64,000 bases of DNA from Prorocentrum cordatum (Eukaryota; Sar; Dinophyceae; Prorocentrales; Prorocentraceae). Where the stretch lies: the NCBI GenBank assembly GCA_963575745.1, contig CAUYUJ010008113.1:407661-471660 (forward strand), given 5' to 3'. Below, piece by piece: positions 60,735-64,000 of this stretch. Under the pieces are notes generated by a model. It had not been told where the DNA came from and searched no databases. It saw only the letters and a list, made by a program, of their open reading frames with translations. How positions within the stretch are numbered: position 1 is the stretch's first letter; every line of letters begins with the position of its first letter. The translations under genes and the position numbers were made by a program.

Positions 60735-61310
60735 CCCTGCGCACCCCCGCTGGCCCAAACCTCCAACGTCGCGAGAAGCTCAAGGCGGATGGCGTTCGCA
60801 GTTCTCGGCCTCTTGGGGGCCCTCGCCGGGCCCAAGGACCGTGAAACACAGGCGAGGACGAAGGTTGGAACTCCGCAGTGAGACACTCAAGACTGATGGA
60901 CAACGATATGGGGGGACTGGTATAGGGGGGGACGCATCGACCCGGACTCGGCAATACATCGCCGACAGATCGGCGATGGGCCCCCGATGGTAAATCCTCA
61001 CCTTCCTGGGCGGGTTGGGGCTATCGGGCCTCTATTGGCGACCAGGGGGCCGATGCATCCCCCCTCTATGCCTATCCCCGCCCCTTCGCTGGCCCTGAAA
61101 GACATGGGATTCCTGGGATACCTCCGCGCACCGATTCTGCTCGTGTCGAAGAGATGCCACGCCTCCGAGGGCCCTCGCTAGGCCCCAGGACCGTGAAAAA
61201 CCAGCGAGGACGAAGGCTGGAACTCCGTAGAGAGACACTCACGACACATCGGATGCCTGGGATACCCCCGCGCACCCCCCTGGTGTCGAGGAGATAGCTC
61301 TCCTGCCGCG
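60735..61310. repeat. Local duplications of a ~150-bp dispersed repeat
   Basis: CTTGGGGGCCCTCGCCGGGC, AGGACCGTGAAACACAGGCG and GGTTGGAACTCCGCAGTGAG at about 60805-60890 recur at 61160-61245 as CCGAGGGCCCTCGCTAGGCC, AGGACCGTGAAAAACCAGCG and GGCTGGAACTCCGTAGAGAG. CCTGGGATACCTCCGCGCAC at 61107 recurs at 61256. Between them (60958-61070) lies the GATCGGC...GATGCATCCCCC repeat also at 27.9 kb. Single copies of the 'CCCAGGACCGTGAAAAAC' part lie near 22.79, 46.38 and 62.45 kb. Confidence 0.7.
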
Positions 61311-62275
61311 CCCTGCGGGGCGGGGGCCGCCCCTGCGACGGGCAGGCCGGGGGCCGGTCGCGGGCTGGAGCAGGCTCGAGGGGCCACGGCTATCCACCTG
61401 CACCGGTCCTGGCCGGGCCAACGTCGGGCCTGGGATCGGCCTCGCGTGCCTCCCTGGCCAAGCCAGGTCTTCGGGTCCGGGATCGGCCTCGAGTGCCTCC
61501 CTGGCCAGGGCAGGAGGCTTCTGTGCCGTCCTGGGCACAGGCTGGGCGTGTTCGGCAGCGGTGCACCCCCCGAGCTATGGGGTTGAAGGGGGTCGCACCG
61601 CATCGCCCGAGCATCGGCGACGCGGCGCGATCCAGAGCCCAACGGTTTCCCTCCCGGCGTCGCCAGGGGTGCGATCCTTCGGCCCCATCTGCTCCAGCGC
61701 CGTGTGGGCGGCTTCCAGGCAAGTATCTCGAGACGAGGGCAAGGTACTGGCAGGTCGTGGGGGGATCTGTAAGAGGTGACGAGTCTGGAGGATGTATCGG
61801 GCGCAGCGGCCTTCCCAGGGCGCTCTTAGAGAAGGCTCTGTGACAAGTCAAGGACGAGAGTGGTGTCATGATGCGATTGGCTCAGGATGCGTTCAAGGAA
61901 TTTCGGGAGCATCTAGCAGCCCCCGTTTCTGGAGCCTGTGCAGAACAATCGGAAATCGAAGAGTTCGTGAACATCGATTCATCTTCTCTAACGTATAAGT
62001 AAACTGCAAGCTGAGGCATCGGCAGCAGAGTCAACAGCAGTGGGGCAGGAGGATAAGGAAGAGAAGGAGGAGGTGTCGGCGGAGGAAGAAGAAGAGGGGT
62101 ATGCCGCATGTACCATTCCAGAGCGCTCTTCCTGAGGCCTCGTCCTCATACCTGGAAAGAGGAATCACTTGTTCCAGAGCATTCTGGAACGAATAGTCTG
62201 CATCCTGAGGCTGCCTGAAAACCCACTCTCCTCGTCCCCACAATTGCTCTCTACGCCACTCGCTCTCCATGCCCC
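61311..62275. other. No recognisable gene; includes a dispersed-repeat core
   Basis: 61770-61830 carries TGGAGGATGTATCGGGCGCA then GCGGCC, related to the core of the 48.25-kb foldback. GGATCGGCCTCG-GCCTCCCTGGCC duplications lie at 61425-61505. Otherwise anonymous. Confidence 0.5.
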
Positions 62276-62279
62276 TCCT

Positions 62280-62315
62280 GCATGCGCTGTCGTCGTCGTC
62301 GTCGTCGTCGTCGTG
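62280..62315. repeat. (CGT)n microsatellite
   Basis: GTCGTCGTCGTC, about nine units. Confidence 0.95.
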
Positions 62316-63767
62316 TTCTTCCTCCATCCTCTTCCTCCCTGCTCTCTCCTCCTGCGCCTCCGCCTCCTCCTCCCCAGACCCCCTCGCGTCACGAAGCAAT
62401 CGCCAGCTATGTGTTTTGCTGTTTTCCGCCTCTGGGGATTCTCGCCGGGCCCCAGAATCGTCAAAACACTATTCGGGACGAAACGCTGGTCCCAGGGAAT
62501 GGGTCGAGCCCTCTGGGGGTTGACGCTGCGACAGAAATCATGACGTCGGGGGATCAGGGTCTCCCTTCCTTCGTCGTCCTCTCCCCCCTTCTCCGCCCTC
62601 TCTCCCCAATTCCGAGCAGCGTGTCACTATCTTCTGCGCCTAACGCTGTCGCACCATCAACTACAAATCACGAGGGGACTACCGTTTTAAATTGCCCTGG
62701 GCCCAGGCCCTCTGGAAGCAAGGGCCGCAAAAAGGGCCCAGGCAAGGTGCCGGAACGGCTTAACTGAACCTTTATCAATGGAACCATCCAAGTCCGTCCC
62801 AGAAGCGTGCTATAGAATCGTTCGGGTCAGCCCACCGCCTCAAACATACTCCTGCGAACGTGGGAACCTTCGACGCGCCAATATTTGCCAAGCCACCCAT
62901 TGGGTAATACAGTTGTCTTAAGTACTAGTGGAATCGAATGCAGCGGTTCCAACATCGGATCCGAACAATTGTTGTCGTGTTGGTGCTTGGTTGGGGTTCC
63001 GCGCAAAAGATAACTAACCACAGCATGCGCAGAGTCTGATCACTCCCCGTGCAGAACACGACAAACATCATCGTATCTTGGCCTTCTTGCAACTGCAACC
63101 GCATGCCAGTCCCGCAAGATTCCCTTCTCTCCTCTCCCGCCCCCCCTCCCCTCGATTCCCCTCTCCACCTCCCTCCACTTGCCCGAATCACCCCCTCCCC
63201 TTGGTCACCCTTCCCCCCCCCTCTCGTTCCGTCTCGTTTCTTTCCAAGCTCCCCCTCCCCACGATCCCACACGGTGCCGTAGGCACTGCCTCTCCTCCTC
63301 GTCCTGTTCGGGCGGGTTGTGATGGGGGGGGGTGACCTTACTTGCGGGCGGAGGACAGGGCCCTGAACGGGGTACTTTCGGACCCCGTTTGGAGCCAGCA
63401 GGGGCCCAAAAGGGGCCCTGAAGTGTCTCGTTCGGGCCCTTTTCTTCACCCTCCACCCAAGCCGCCCACCATTACCACCCGCCCGACCTGTTCGACCTCC
63501 CTTGCCTCTCCCGTGCCGTTGCTGTCGTCGCCCACGCCCTCTTCCACCGCCTCCGCGTCCTCGTTCCGCCTGCTGCCTCTTCTCCTGTTCCTCCTCGACC
63601 TCGTCCTGTTCGACCTCCCCTGCCTCTCCCGTGTCGTTGCCGTCGCCGCCCACGCCCTCTTCCACCGCCTCCGCGTCCTCGTTCCGCCTGCTGCCCTCCC
63701 TCCTCCCCCACTCCCCTTCCTCTCCACTTGGCCTTGGCGGCGCGCAGGGGAATGGGGGGGGGGGGGT
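62316..63767. other. No recognisable gene
   Basis: 62430-62490 is a copy of the dispersed repeat seen at 60.8 kb. 62500-63060 is anonymous. 63110-63290 is C/T-rich. 63490-63720 holds a direct duplication (CGTGCCGTTGCTGTCGTCGC / CGTGTCGTTGCCGTCGCCGC, then CCCACGCCCTCTTCCACCGC, period about 130). Confidence 0.55.
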
Positions 63768-63893
63768 AGGAGGAGGAGGAAGAGGAGGTGGAGGAGGCAG
63801 GAGGAAAAGGAGGAGGAGGAGGAGGAGGAGGAGGAGGAGGAGGAGCGAGGAGGAAAACGAGCGAGGAGCGAGGAGAGAGGAGGAGGAGGAGGC

Positions 63894-63953
<60 letters not shown>

Positions 63954-63960
63954 GCAAGGA
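63768..63960. repeat. (AGG)n followed by (GAT)n microsatellite
   Basis: AGG array at 63768-63845, AGG/GCGAGG mix to 63893, then pure (GAT)n at 63894-63953. The same AGG-then-GAT succession occurs at 18.37-18.69 kb. Confidence 0.95.
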
Positions 63961-64000
63961 GGATGATGAGGCTCTGGAGACTCTGGATGACGACGAGGTG

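Overview
This window is almost certainly nuclear DNA of a dinoflagellate. Four observations point there. Degenerate LINE-like retroelements carry the domain order seen in dinoflagellate genomes: zinc-binding ORF1, APE-type endonuclease, reverse transcriptase, CxxC zinc motif, RNase H, then a C-terminal zinc motif. A PPR tract follows the dinoflagellate style of repeat (SYxxGIxACxxGGQxxQALxLLxEM). A KH domain has the GEQGxHxxxIxxETG loop. The DNA is GC-rich and crowded with simple repeats and degenerate peptide-coding satellites, including ASWGxLG-type tracts and GATKRVRG-type tracts. A genus such as Prorocentrum is possible but cannot be settled from this sequence. I find no intact protein-coding gene, no tRNA or rRNA gene, no spliced-leader gene and no recognisable promoter. 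Almost every open frame over 100 residues is low complexity or antisense to a repeat.

Layout. 0.4-3.8 kb: retroelement A (+), followed by a (TCC)n tract. 4.5-5.3 kb: retroelement fragment E (+). 5.9-6.0 kb: an AT-rich MITE-like copy. 7.4-8.9 kb: a large C-rich foldback element (FB1) around a (GTG)n core, set inside (ACAT)n DNA. 9.5-9.6 kb: an orphan exon of an S26 (signal-peptidase/IMP-like) protease. 9.9-12.7 kb: retroelement B (-). 12.9-15.4 kb: two blocks of an ~89-90 bp satellite ending in the same unique flank. 16.2-17.1 kb: GA-rich DNA with CTTCTCAGAAG foldbacks. 17.2-17.8 kb: a frameshifted PPR gene remnant (-). 18.0-19.4 kb: a 181-bp duplication, AGG/GAT microsatellites and two adjacent inverted-repeat elements. 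20.7-28.5 kb: MITE copies, a ~95-nt G run, three more foldbacks, GAA/GAT microsatellites and anonymous lower-GC DNA. 28.6-35.2 kb: retroelement D (-), the most complete by domain content. 35.3-40.6 kb: minisatellites, AAGAGGC tracts and a polyprotein fragment. 40.9-42.0 kb: foldback FB2. 42.5-48.4 kb: AAGAGGC tracts, an intact MITE-like copy, another foldback, a (CA)n block and a foldback with 10-bp direct repeats. 49.4-50.2 kb: a duplicated 42-bp satellite. 51.1-51.9 kb: a long (AGG)n block, which is the (TCC)n tail of retroelement C (-, 51.9-58.5 kb). 58.5-59.8 kb: KH-domain coding sequence (+). 59.8-64 kb: AGG/GAT microsatellites and dispersed repeats.

The content does not form a pathway. 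It is a record of retrotransposition and short inverted-repeat proliferation with a few trapped gene pieces. The strongest leads are: (i) retroelements A and C share a 3' UTR end leading directly into (TCC)n, and D has a comparable tail with a different UTR, which suggests the common TCC/AGG microsatellites start as LINE tails; (ii) two large foldback elements have related termini, C-rich arms carrying GGTTCGAACC, and unrelated minisatellite cores; (iii) several short inverted-repeat families; (iv) two unrelated satellites share the same 'array plus exit flank' duplication. Homology calls rest on motif recognition by eye; no search was run.
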